Shown here: positions 8,921 to 16,498 of the stretch, in pieces | Layout: every line of letters starts with the position of its first letter | How positions within the stretch are numbered: the stretch's first letter is position 1 | Assembly (NCBI GenBank): GCA_002505405.1 | Contig: DAVD01000045.1 | Span: forward strand, 1-44,122 | Source: Candidatus Poseidonia alphae | Lineage (GTDB): Archaea; Thermoplasmatota; Poseidoniia; Poseidoniales; Poseidoniaceae | Direction of reading: 5' to 3' | Length of the DNA stretch: 44,122 nt | Program-made: the position numbers and the translations under genes | Notes under the pieces: generated by a model | Told to the model about the DNA's origin: nothing | Databases searched by the model: none | The model's input: the letters and a program-made list of their open reading frames with translations, nothing else

Positions 8921-10068
8921 CACGCATTTTGGAGCCGAAGGAGCGTCGTTTCAACCTTATCCATTCCTCGTGAAATATCTTCCTGGCTAATGGTGTAAGC
9001 AAAACGAAGATGACCTTCCCCTGAAGGTCCAAAGGCACTTCCAGGTGAACAAAGAACGCCATCTTTCAACAATTCCATGGCTATTTCTTGGGAATTCATT
9101 CCATCAACGGTTACCTTTGGAAAGACGTAGATTGCTCCTTTGGGTTTCTGGCATTCGACTCCAGGCATGGCATTGAGCCGGTCAACGATGAGGTCGCAGC
9201 GTTGTTTAAATTCTTCAGCCATCATTGAAGGATAATCGTTGGCCTTCTCCATCGCCTCCAAAACCGCATGTTGCATGGCATCGTTTGAGCAGGCTGAGAT
9301 GTAGTATTGAATTTTAATGACCTCCTTCATCGCTTCTAGGTTCGGCGAGATAATGTAACCAATTCTCCAGCCCGTCATCGCAAAGGTCTTCGAAAAAGAA
9401 TTGACAACCATCAGTTTGTCGTAATCGGTTCCCATGAACGAAACATGCGCTCCTTCGAATACAATCCGATCATAGACTTCATCTGAAATAATCCATAGGT
9501 CATGCTTTTTGGCGAAAGCCAGCAAATCATCCCGTTGGCTCTCGTTGAGTGTGCCTCCGGTGGGATTGCTCGGGAAATTGTAGAGAATAGCAACCGTTTT
9601 TTCGTCAACGAGGGTTTCGAGGTCTTCCACCCTTGGGACAAATTCATTCTCAAAGAGGCACGGATAGTATTTGCTTTCCCCGCCCACAAGAGTAGCATCT
9701 GGACCGTAAAGGGGGAAATACGGCTCTGGAAGGAGAATGTTTTCACCGGGATTGACCAAGGTCATGAACAAATTGAGAAGTGCGTTTGTTCCAGACATGG
9801 TCATGCAGACGTTTTCTTCCGTCATCCCAGCTTGATAAGAGGTCCATGAGTCGGCAATTTTCTGACGAAGAGCAGGCATTCCAGCAGTGGTTGTATATTT
9901 GTTATGGCCGTCCAGCATGGCCTGATAAAAGGCATCAATAGCAACCCGAGGCGGTTGGAAATCGGGCTCCCCCAAACCAAACGAGATGACATCGTCTCCT
10001 GCGAGGTCAAACATTTTGCGAACCCCAGTGGGTTGGATGGCCAAAGCCCTGTCGCTGTAGGTCCGCAT
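8920..10068 (-). CDS. Class I/II PLP-dependent aminotransferase (aspartate aminotransferase-like)
   Basis: This is a fold-type I aminotransferase, probably acting on aspartate or another amino acid with 2-oxoglutarate in the cytoplasm. Visible motifs are SFGLGEPDFQPP near the N-terminus, KYTTTAGMPALR, the YNFPSNPTGG substrate/PLP loop, the ISDEVYD PLP-ring motif, the Schiff-base lysine in SFSKTFAMTGWRIGY, and a late HLRFAY segment with the substrate-carboxylate Arg. The open frame extends to ATG 10092, but I choose the ATG at 10066-10068 (382 residues, starting MRTYSDRA) because it has an AGGAG 11 nt upstream and matches the family N-terminus. Exact substrate is not decidable from sequence; archaeal members are often annotated aspC-like. 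Confidence 0.9.
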   Translation of the reverse strand: MRTYSDRALAIQPTGVRKMFDLAGDDVISFGLGEPDFQPPRVAIDAFYQAMLDGHNKYTTTAGMPALRQKIADSWTSYQAGMTEENVCMTMSGTNALLNLFMTLVNPGENILLPEPYFPLYGPDATLVGGESKYYPCLFENEFVPRVEDLETLVDEKTVAILYNFPSNPTGGTLNESQRDDLLAFAKKHDLWIISDEVYDRIVFEGAHVSFMGTDYDKLMVVNSFSKTFAMTGWRIGYIISPNLEAMKEVIKIQYYISACSNDAMQHAVLEAMEKANDYPSMMAEEFKQRCDLIVDRLNAMPGVECQKPKGAIYVFPKVTVDGMNSQEIAMELLKDGVLCSPGSAFGPSGEGHLRFAYTISQEDISRGMDKVETTLLRLQNA

Positions 10069-10105
10069 GGTAACCCGACTCCTGTATCGCATTTGAATGC
10101 AATCG

Positions 10106-12268
10106 CTATGACGAGTCCTCAGCCTCTAGAGAGGAGGGTTCGTCAAGAACCAGTTCAGCGTCAAGAACTTGAGATGGCTCGTCTGTCTTTTCGAATCCAT
10201 AGAGAAGAAGAGGTTCTTCAGCTCGTGCTTTGAAAACCAAACCAACGAGGATGAGAAGGCATAGAATTGTAGTGATGCTCATGAAGGTACCAAACGAGAA
10301 CCCGCCAAAGTTCTCCGTTCCGCTACCGGCCCCTTCCATCGTGGTGAATACAGGCAAGGAAGAGATTCCTTCGCTGTTCAGACCTCGAACCTCAAGTGTT
10401 TGTTCGCCCTTAGCAACAGCGCTGGGGTGAAAGGCCATGACCCATTCAAACCGCTGCAAGGCGCCGAGACCGCCTTCGACAACCTCGTAGGTTGCTTGCA
10501 TCCATTCACCCTGGCCGAAACGCCCTTCTACAGCAGAAATTGAACCTTCTTGGCCCCAAGCGATTCCCCGGACTTCGTGCAACCCGGAGGTTGGGTTGAA
10601 GGATGAATTGAGGATGTGAACCTGAGAAGTCACGTCAACTTGTCCGGTGAGGTTGTTGTCTTTCATGAAAAAGGAAAGTTCAACTGCTGCAAGGGCGTCA
10701 ACCATCCCCCAACCAAAATCTCGATTCCAGAACGGGTCAACATCTGGGAGAGTTGGTTCCCCTCGACGCTCTGAGGTCAATTTCAGAATTTCTTTCATCT
10801 CCGCTGGGGACAAGTCCGGGTTAGCTTCGATCATGAGGGCAAGAATTCCAGAAACGGCTGGTGTAGCATACGATGTTCCAGAGCCACGACCGGTGTAGCC
10901 GTTGTCTTCTGCTGACCCGCCTAAGAGATTGATGCATGTGCCTGATGTAACGCAACCCTCGGCTTGTATAATGTTCGTCCCAGGAGCAGATACTTCGGGC
11001 TTGAGTTCGTTGAGGGGGTTGCTGTCGCCATTGTCACGGCGAGGACCACGGGATGAATACGAAGCCACCGTATCGTCTTCTCGGTCAATGGTGTTGATAT
11101 CGTCGGTAGCTCCTACGGTAATTGCGAGGTTTGACGAGCCCATCCCTGACAAACCATCGTTGTCTGGGCCATCGTTTCCTGCAGCAACACTAACAACAAT
11201 TCCTGCTTCCATCGCCTGGTTCAAAATACGGCTATGCATGTCTTCGCCATCCGAGCCGCCTCCTTCATGCGAGGTAATGCCCCAAGAGAGAGAGAGAATG
11301 TCAATACCATAATTTTCCTCGTCAGCACCCTGCCATGCCGTGTCTTTGTTATCGATGATCCATTGGATTCCATTCATGGCCGACTCGTAAAATTCCTGTT
11401 CAAGGATATAATTTTCAAACGGCCCTGCTCCAGCATCGGTCCCAATACGGACATCGATGAGGTCTGCATCAGGGGCTGAACCGTAGAAATCAGTTTGAGT
11501 TCCACTTGCATCAATTCCGGAAGCAGCAGCCATGCCCATACATGCGGTACCGTGTTGATTACCATCGTCCGGGTCGTAGGTCCCATCGGTTTCTCGGGCA
11601 CCGCTCGCAGTGCATGATGGGTCAGTGTGAAGGTAGCATACAGCGTCGTACCCTGCGATGAATTTTTGATTTAGCCCCGGGTGTTCGTTGTCCACTCCTG
11701 TATCAACCATGGCGATGTTGACATCTGCTCCAGTGACGCCAAGGTCCCAAGCCCCAACTGGATAAGCAGTTGAATTTCGGGCTTTGACTGCTGGTGTTTG
11801 GATGTCGCCGTACAGAACGACGTTCCCGTACCGTTCCACCATGACGACATCGTCCATCTCTGCAAGTTGAAAGGCAAGGTTAGAATCCACTTGGCCAACA
11901 AGTACTGCATTGACAGATTCAATAACATCCACGACGGTAAGGTTGAGGCTGGTCAGTGCAAAGAGATGGGATGAGGTTACTTCTACTCCGTAGGAAAGAC
12001 CGATTCCTGTGGTCCCATTGTAGGATTCCAAAGAATCGTGAATGGCGTTTCGATTGAGATCAAGGGTGGTTCGAGCCCACCATGGAGTATTATCACCGAC
12101 CCAAACCGGAAGTTCCTGAATGGGCACGTCTTCACTGTAGCCATCCGGCATCCACATGATCCCGTCTTCTGCGACTGGCGTCCATTTCACAGTGTCGATG
12201 GTGACCAATGAACCCGTGACAGGGCCCATTAATACGGCAAGCATAACCATGGCGAGTATTCGACGCAT
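10106..12268 (-). CDS. Secreted, membrane-anchored subtilisin-like serine protease (S8)
   Basis: This extracellular endopeptidase has 720 residues. A signal peptide covers about residues 1-20 (MRRILAMVMLAVLMGPVTGS). A propeptide-like region runs to about 160, with LVGQVDSNLAFQLAEMDDVVMVE resembling an I9 inhibitor end. The catalytic domain follows: Asp189 in VDTGVD, His239 in NQHGTACMG, oxyanion Asn365 in AAGNDGP and Ser466 in GTSYATPAVSG. After the protease comes a beta-rich domain, then a transmembrane helix (about 675-695, FMSITTILCLLILVGLVF) and a short acidic cytoplasmic tail, so the enzyme stays on the cell surface. The ATG at 12266-12268 is preceded by GAGGT. All catalytic residues are present, so I expect an active protease for external peptide nutrition. 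Confidence 0.95.
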   Translation of the reverse strand: MRRILAMVMLAVLMGPVTGSLVTIDTVKWTPVAEDGIMWMPDGYSEDVPIQELPVWVGDNTPWWARTTLDLNRNAIHDSLESYNGTTGIGLSYGVEVTSSHLFALTSLNLTVVDVIESVNAVLVGQVDSNLAFQLAEMDDVVMVERYGNVVLYGDIQTPAVKARNSTAYPVGAWDLGVTGADVNIAMVDTGVDNEHPGLNQKFIAGYDAVCYLHTDPSCTASGARETDGTYDPDDGNQHGTACMGMAAASGIDASGTQTDFYGSAPDADLIDVRIGTDAGAGPFENYILEQEFYESAMNGIQWIIDNKDTAWQGADEENYGIDILSLSWGITSHEGGGSDGEDMHSRILNQAMEAGIVVSVAAGNDGPDNDGLSGMGSSNLAITVGATDDINTIDREDDTVASYSSRGPRRDNGDSNPLNELKPEVSAPGTNIIQAEGCVTSGTCINLLGGSAEDNGYTGRGSGTSYATPAVSGILALMIEANPDLSPAEMKEILKLTSERRGEPTLPDVDPFWNRDFGWGMVDALAAVELSFFMKDNNLTGQVDVTSQVHILNSSFNPTSGLHEVRGIAWGQEGSISAVEGRFGQGEWMQATYEVVEGGLGALQRFEWVMAFHPSAVAKGEQTLEVRGLNSEGISSLPVFTTMEGAGSGTENFGGFSFGTFMSITTILCLLILVGLVFKARAEEPLLLYGFEKTDEPSQVLDAELVLDEPSSLEAEDSS

Positions 12269-12300
12269 TTTGTGACCTCAGGTGATGCAAGAGCCCCTCT

Positions 12301-12308
12301 AAAAAAAA
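12301..12308 (-). terminator. Oligo-T terminator downstream of tRNA-Trp
   Basis: Eight consecutive A on the plus strand (T8 on the transcript) lie 24 nt past the tRNA 3' end and before the S8 protease start. A T-run is a typical archaeal termination signal. Confidence 0.5.
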
Positions 12309-12331
12309 GGTAACTCTTGATTGTGAAAAGG

Positions 12332-12512
12332 TGGGAGCAGAGGGATTTGAACCCCCCCCAGCGGATTTCTTCTGAAACTGCGCATCAGATGGGCAGTTTT
12401 CAGGATTGCAACGGGTCGGCGCTCCAGTTGGTCATCAACCTTCAGCAAACCCACTCGTCGTCATTCCCGTGCAACTGGAGCCCGCGATACTACCAAGCTA
12501 TACTATACTCCC
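12332..12512 (-). tRNA. trnW: tRNA-Trp (anticodon CCA) with a 108-nt intron at position 37/38
   Basis: I folded this by hand. The 5' exon (12512-12475) gives acceptor GGGAGTA, D-stem GTAT/GTAT with two G-U pairs, GG18-19, anticodon stem GCGGG and loop CTCCAG with anticodon CCA at 12478-12476. The 3' exon (12366-12332) gives A38, stem TCCGC, a 4-nt variable region, T-stem GGGGG/CCCTC, T-loop TTCAAAT, acceptor TGCTCCC and discriminator A. CCA is not encoded (CCT follows). The intron occupies 12474-12367, at the position where euryarchaeal tRNA-Trp introns are found. I could not resolve the bulge-helix-bulge splice motif by eye, so the boundary could shift by a base. A run of eight G at 12352-12359 fills the variable region and T-stem. 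The gene starts 22 nt after the eL41 stop and is probably co-transcribed with it. Confidence 0.88.
12416..12464 (-). ncRNA. Box C/D 2'-O-methylation guide inside the tRNA-Trp intron
   Basis: In transcript order: box C ATGACGA (12464-12458), 12-nt guide CGAGTGGGTTTG, box D' CTGA (12445-12442), 3-nt spacer, box C' TTGATGA (12438-12432), 12-nt guide CCAACTGGAGCG, box D CCGA (12419-12416; consensus CTGA). In the second guide, ten bases pair with GCTCCAGTTG across the 5' splice site, placing C34 exactly opposite the fifth base before box D. In the first guide, nine bases pair (two G-U) with AAATCCGCT across the 3' splice site, placing U39 opposite the fifth base before D'. This matches the Cm34/Um39 guide known from the Haloferax tRNA-Trp intron. 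Because each duplex spans an exon-intron junction, modification would precede splicing. Confidence 0.8.
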
Positions 12513-12534
12513 ATGTATTCATTCATCACGAGCA

Positions 12535-12642
12535 TCAGGCCTTAGCTTGTCGGCGTGCACGCTTTCGGCGACGCAGTTTCTTCTTGCGCCACTTCCAACG
12601 TTGATTGCCGGTTTTTTTCCAAGCACGTGAACCTCGCTTCAT
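12535..12642 (-). CDS. rpl41e: Ribosomal protein eL41 (L41e)
   Basis: This is a very small basic protein of 35 residues. The core WRKKKLRRRKRARRQ matches eL41 (WRKKRMRRLKRKRRK in other species), a helix at the ribosomal subunit interface found in eukaryotes and archaea. The N-terminal extension MKRGSRAWKKTGNQRW makes it about ten residues longer than the classic 25-residue form. ATG is at 12640-12642 and TGA at 12535-12537. A TATA box at 12671-12677 puts transcription start only a few bases before the ATG. tRNA-Trp follows in the same direction after 22 nt. Confidence 0.8.
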   Translation of the reverse strand: MKRGSRAWKKTGNQRWKWRKKKLRRRKRARRQAKA

Positions 12643-12670
12643 GGTGAACAGGCTTCCGACTTGCCTTCCC

Positions 12671-12677
12671 TATATGA
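12671..12677 (-). promoter_or_regulatory. TATA box for eL41-tRNA-Trp
   Basis: The minus strand reads CTCATATAGGG, with the TATA centre about 31 nt before the eL41 ATG. This predicts a leader of only about 5 nt and one transcript covering eL41 and tRNA-Trp. Confidence 0.5.
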
Positions 12678-12729
12678 GAGCATCGTCTCAACAGTGATTG
12701 AAGGATTTACAGAAAACGAGGATTCGATG

Positions 12730-14094
12730 TCAATATCCCTGCTCCAAAAACCAGGGATGAATGGGTAGCCCAAGCGTTCGACGAATCGCAATTGCTTCTC
12801 CATTTAACCGTCGTTGTTCCTCAAAATCTCCTCGCAGTGAAGCGACGGCTGCGAGATTGATCATCGACGTCGCCTCTCCAGCCTTGTGGCCGCATTCCGC
12901 GAAAATTTGATGGGCATGACGAATCAAACGCTCCCCTTCTTCCACGTACCCTTTACGGACAGCAATGACGCCAAGGCTTCCCATCGTGGCCGCCGTGCTG
13001 TCCTTATCCTCAATATCCTGCAGAAGTGCGAGGCTCTTTCGGAACCATTCCTCGGCCTTCTCGTAATCGTTTAAACTCAAAGCCACCAATCCGAGATTAT
13101 GCTCGCTACGGGCCTGCCCGGAGGGGTCTTGAAGGGAGATATGGATGGCGAGACATTCAGTGTGCATTCGCTGAGCTTCCTCGGCATTCCCACGTTTACT
13201 TGCAACATGTGCTCGATTAGCAAGGGCCTTGGCCTCGCCGTAACGGTCACCGGTCTGCCGGTGAAGGCTCCAACTCTCCTCAAACAAACGGTCTGCTTTG
13301 TCAACATCGCCACGAACAAGAGGAATATGGCCTAAGTGATTCAAGGCATTGGCCTGACCCACACGGTCCCCAACCTGTCGGTAAAGCGACAAACTGTCCT
13401 GATACATTGCAGTCGCTTCCACAAATGCACCTTGTTGGCTGAGGAGATGGCCAAGCCCAGTTAGTGCGTCTGCTTGGGTGTCCTTATCCTTTGCAACCCG
13501 AGCGAGTGAAAGACTTTCGCGTTCGTAGCGTTCAGCGCGTTTGTAGTCGCCGCGTCGCTCCTCCAATAGACCAAGACCGTGATAGGAGCGGGCTTCTCCC
13601 TTCCGATCACCTGAGGATTTGAAACGTTTCATCGCCCGTTCATAATGAACGCGAGCAGCATCGTTCCAACCTGCAAGTTCTGCAGCGTCACCAAGACGCA
13701 ATTCAACGTAAGGGTCCATTTCGATATTTTGTTCATTCAACGAATCTGAGAGGTCAAGCACCTGCCGAACTTGACCGCATTGGTTTCGTGTAAGTCGGCC
13801 GGGGGCAAAACGATTTGACAATCCAAAGGAATCCAAGGCATCCATCACTCCTGAAACGATATCGTCTGCATTGGATTGATGAATGGTGATGTTGCCGGTC
13901 ATGGCTGAATCTTTAAGCAAAACTTGGGGGACTGCCGACCTTTTCGCAGAAGGAACTACGGCGTCCGCCGTACGTACCCGGTTGGTGACCTCAATGCTGT
14001 CAAGGCCGCCTTGGTCGAGCGATGGAGGGGCTGCAAGCCATGCTGAACCGGACCAAATCCATTCGCCATCAGGGCTACGAATCGGTTCGGTCAT
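12730..14094 (-). CDS. TPR-repeat protein with N-terminal DGxWxWxGxxW motif
   Basis: A soluble protein of 454 residues. It opens with SPDGEWIWSGSAWLAAPP (7-24), a Trp motif like those in DUF2510-type leaders. Residues 60-91 hold LKDSAMTGNITI, then NADDIVSGVMDALDSFG, a motif that recurs in the coiled-coil membrane protein at 15080-16150. From about 139 to 440 there are seven or eight tetratricopeptide repeats of about 40 residues (repeated patterns such as GLGLLEERRGDYKRAERYERESLSLAR and NLGLVALSLNDYEKAEEWFRKSLAL), the longer Kinesin-light-chain type (TPR_12). It is probably a protein-interaction scaffold; the partner is unknown. The ATG at 14092-14094 has AGGA 6 nt upstream. It lies 51 nt from the Nei gene on the same strand. 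Confidence 0.9.
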   Translation of the reverse strand: MTEPIRSPDGEWIWSGSAWLAAPPSLDQGGLDSIEVTNRVRTADAVVPSAKRSAVPQVLLKDSAMTGNITIHQSNADDIVSGVMDALDSFGLSNRFAPGRLTRNQCGQVRQVLDLSDSLNEQNIEMDPYVELRLGDAAELAGWNDAARVHYERAMKRFKSSGDRKGEARSYHGLGLLEERRGDYKRAERYERESLSLARVAKDKDTQADALTGLGHLLSQQGAFVEATAMYQDSLSLYRQVGDRVGQANALNHLGHIPLVRGDVDKADRLFEESWSLHRQTGDRYGEAKALANRAHVASKRGNAEEAQRMHTECLAIHISLQDPSGQARSEHNLGLVALSLNDYEKAEEWFRKSLALLQDIEDKDSTAATMGSLGVIAVRKGYVEEGERLIRHAHQIFAECGHKAGEATSMINLAAVASLRGDFEEQRRLNGEAIAIRRTLGLPIHPWFLEQGY

Positions 14095-14145
14095 GAATTC
14101 CTGTTGGGCTTCGTGCTTACAGTACTTCGCCTCATTACCCGCCCT

Positions 14146-14973
14146 CTATCGCTGTGACGGTTGACATTGCGGACAATGGTCCAATCGACGACCAGCGTAG
14201 CGTAAACGCAGTACTAATTCGCCACATAAAAGGCACGGGCGTTCATTCCTACAAAACGCATAATGCCTCCACATGCGCCTTGGCTCTCCTCGTTCTTTAC
14301 TGGCCTTAGCCACAGTTTTTGGGACAGTTACCCCGCCTTCTCGGTAGGCCCTCATCGTGATTGTTTTGATGCACTGAGCCCATCGTCTGAGGGCGTCATC
14401 TCCCAAATCACAAGGTCGGTCATCGGGGTGAACCCTTGCTGCAAAAAGAATCTCTGAGCGCAGGTAATTGCCCAAACCTGCAAACGACCTTTGGTCAAGC
14501 ATCAGCGTTGCAGCCTTCTTTCTATAGCATGATTTTGAGCGCAGTTTTTCTTCCAGCACCTCAACGGTGGTGCCGTCATCGAGGACGTCAGGACCAAGTC
14601 GTTCAAGGAAGGAATGGCCGCGCTCCTCAACGGTTAACATCAATTCAATATCAGTAGCAGACCACAATCGCACTGCGTGTTTTTCGGTAATGAACTCAGC
14701 CCGAAGACTGCGTCTTGAATCGTAGTTAGTGGTGTTAAGATGAACCGTCCAGCGACCGTACAATTGATTGTGGCTGTACATCGTCCAGCCGTTTTCAAAA
14801 CGGATCAACATCGCTTTACCCCTGCTGGTCACGTCAACGACATGCTGGCCTTCGATGAGATGGGTACGATCAACCAAGGAAGCATAGGGCCAATTGCCTC
14901 CAACAATTTCTTTTCCGATGAGGGCCTTCCCAATTCGGTCGGCAGCGCGACGAATCTCGGGACCTTCAGGCAT
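14146..14973 (-). CDS. nei: Endonuclease VIII / Fpg-family DNA glycosylase
   Basis: A base-excision-repair glycosylase and AP lyase of 275 residues, acting on oxidised bases. The N-terminus MPEGPEIRRAADRI carries the catalytic Pro2 and Glu3 and reads as the Nei rather than the MutM (MPELPE) form. A conserved Lys lies in TSRGKAMLI, and ending the first domain is YSHNQLYGRW. The helix-two-turn-helix part includes LDQRSFAGLGNYLRSEILF. The C-terminus has a complete zinc finger: C and CLLCGE, then GRRLDHCPQCQ. The start is unambiguous because Pro2 is the nucleophile. The gene diverges from the plus-strand gene at 15080. Confidence 0.93.
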   Translation of the reverse strand: MPEGPEIRRAADRIGKALIGKEIVGGNWPYASLVDRTHLIEGQHVVDVTSRGKAMLIRFENGWTMYSHNQLYGRWTVHLNTTNYDSRRSLRAEFITEKHAVRLWSATDIELMLTVEERGHSFLERLGPDVLDDGTTVEVLEEKLRSKSCYRKKAATLMLDQRSFAGLGNYLRSEILFAARVHPDDRPCDLGDDALRRWAQCIKTITMRAYREGGVTVPKTVAKASKERGEPRRMWRHYAFCRNERPCLLCGELVLRLRYAGRRLDHCPQCQPSQR

Positions 14974-15035
14974 GTCGGCAAGTTGGGAAACTTTGTTTTG
15001 AACTTGTGTCTCAAATCAGAGATAATCCAGAGAAG

Positions 15036-15046
15036 CATATAAATGG
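15036..15046 (+). promoter_or_regulatory. TATA box for the coiled-coil membrane gene
   Basis: CATATAAATGG lies about 40 nt before the ATG at 15080, in the divergent gap with nei. With GGAGTGA at 15063-15069 as Shine-Dalgarno, this gene has a short leader. An ATG at 15076 in another frame stops after seven codons. Confidence 0.55.
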
Positions 15047-15079
15047 GAATTAACATCTAATTGGAGTGAGGGCCGATGT

Positions 15080-16150
15080 ATGGATTCATCACAGTTTGAA
15101 CTTCTGTTTGATTTTTTCCTTGGCCCACAGGCCGCTGCTGGCTTGATTGGACTCATTGGGCTCGTTGCCTATTTCTTGACAGAAAAGAAACTGAAAAACT
15201 TATTGGAAGAAGATGATTTTATTTTGGCTTCTTCAGGCAGTATCAGGGACAGCGTATTTGCGGCGTTTCTCATCATTCAGGCCGGTTATGGTCTTATCAC
15301 AACAATTTTTGTTGTCATATTCGCTTGGGGTTACAGTGAAGAAATGCTCTTCTTTTACACGTGGATTAGCTTTGACGATACCGCCACTTGGAATGCTAAA
15401 GTATCACTCGTGGGCTTATTTTTTGGAGGGCTGCTTTACTCCTTTGGCTTCGTGCTCAGTGCTATGAACTATCTGAATATAGCGAAACTCAAAAATGAGT
15501 CGCGTTTGAAATTAATCACTGGTGAGTTGACCGCTCAGCATGAACCCTCACCATCCCAAACCGATGAAGACCTGCCTCTTCTGCGAGTTCTTCAGGCTTT
15601 TCTTGCTGCCGGGCTCCTCTTAGGGGGGGGGGACTTTTTTGTACGAGTGATTCTCTTTGCCGGTTTCCTCAAGGTCTCTTTGCGAATTTGGCGTTTTGAA
15701 CCTCCACAAGTTACAGACGATGATCCTCTAGAAGCAAGCGATGACACAGACCAAACAGAACCCGATGAAGAGCGAACTGAACCTGTCACATTTGCTGAAA
15801 TCCTTGAGGCGCTTGATGCCCAACTCAAAGAAGCGATTGAAGAGGCTCATGATTTGAGAGAAGAACTTGAGGAAACAAAAACGAAGGTCATCACCTTGGA
15901 AGAAGAAGTCCAAGAGAAAGATGTCTTAATTGGTGAAATTGAAGCCAGTAAAACCACGTTGACCAAAGAAATTGACCGAGAAGAAAAAGAGGAACGGGAA
16001 GGCAAGAAACTCTCGTTAACCGATTCGGTTATGGTGGGGGATTCAATTATGGGAGGCATGAAAGTCGGTAGTCAAGTCAACAATGACCCCGATGCCATCG
16101 CTCGAGCCGTTATTGCTGCGTACAGAGCTGGGCGTGAAGACAAGGAATGA
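15080..16150 (+). CDS. Membrane protein with cytoplasmic coiled coil and DSxMxGD motif
   Basis: No family recognised (356 residues). Hydrophobic helices lie at about 14-34, 55-82, 109-133 and 169-195, followed by an acidic linker (DDDPLEASDDTDQTEPDEE). A highly charged coiled coil runs from about 232 to 308 (heptad-like EELEETKTKVITLEEEVQEKD). The C-terminus has TDSVMVGDSIMGG (314-326) and NNDPDAIARAVIAAYRAG (334-351), which parallels residues 60-91 of the TPR protein 1 kb away. A ten-G run inside the fourth helix is a slippage site. The stop is 3 nt from the stop of the converging minus-strand gene. I infer a membrane scaffold; the function is unknown. Confidence 0.8.
   Translation: MDSSQFELLFDFFLGPQAAAGLIGLIGLVAYFLTEKKLKNLLEEDDFILASSGSIRDSVFAAFLIIQAGYGLITTIFVVIFAWGYSEEMLFFYTWISFDDTATWNAKVSLVGLFFGGLLYSFGFVLSAMNYLNIAKLKNESRLKLITGELTAQHEPSPSQTDEDLPLLRVLQAFLAAGLLLGGGDFFVRVILFAGFLKVSLRIWRFEPPQVTDDDPLEASDDTDQTEPDEERTEPVTFAEILEALDAQLKEAIEEAHDLREELEETKTKVITLEEEVQEKDVLIGEIEASKTTLTKEIDREEKEEREGKKLSLTDSVMVGDSIMGGMKVGSQVNNDPDAIARAVIAAYRAGREDKE
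15623..15632 (+). repeat. Ten-G homopolymer within a coding region
   Basis: G10, followed two bases later by T6, encodes Gly-Gly-Gly-Asp-Phe-Phe in the last membrane helix of the coiled-coil gene. A one-base slip would remove the coiled coil and the C-terminal motif. The frame is intact here, since that motif is read in frame after the run. Confidence 0.85.
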
Positions 16151-16153
16151 TGT

Positions 16154-16465
16154 TCAGGCAGTGAGGACCTTCTCAATCTTGAAGGTCTTTCCATCGTGGC
16201 CCCAAAGGCAGATTCCTGGTTCTTTGAACATGAAGTACTTGGTTTGGAACTCCTTTCCAAAGTCGGGATGTTCTTCCTCCAACAAGATCCGAAGACGGGT
16301 GCTGTAGCCTCCCAAACTGCCCACAGCAGCAGTACCCTTAATCCCGTCAACAAGGACTGCGTGAGGTTCAGAGAGTGAATGCTGCGATTCATCAAATGGA
16401 TGAACGTCTTGGTCCAAATAAAGGTCTTTTTCAGTAACGAGGACGGTTTTTGATGGTTCTTCCAT
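16154..16465 (-). CDS. Small conserved-looking hypothetical protein
   Basis: An acidic soluble protein of 103 residues with no membrane segment or cysteine cluster. It contains PHAVLVDGIKGTAAVGSLGGYSTRLRILLEEEHPDFG followed by TKYFMFKEPGICLWG, which reads like a compact alpha/beta domain. No family recognised. A TATA box at 16486-16495 lies about 26 nt in front of the ATG (16463-16465), predicting a leaderless message independent of the upstream gene. This promoter and a protein-like composition favour this frame over an overlapping 257-codon frame. Confidence 0.65.
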   Translation of the reverse strand: MEEPSKTVLVTEKDLYLDQDVHPFDESQHSLSEPHAVLVDGIKGTAAVGSLGGYSTRLRILLEEEHPDFGKEFQTKYFMFKEPGICLWGHDGKTFKIEKVLTA

Positions 16466-16485
16466 GAGTGTACAAACCCGTCACG

Positions 16486-16495
16486 GGATATAAAC
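16486..16495 (-). promoter_or_regulatory. TATA box for the 103-residue protein gene
   Basis: TTTATATCCC on the minus strand is centred about 26 nt before the ATG at 16465 and just past the stop of the upstream gene. This is the classic leaderless arrangement. Confidence 0.6.
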
Positions 16496-16498
16496 AAT

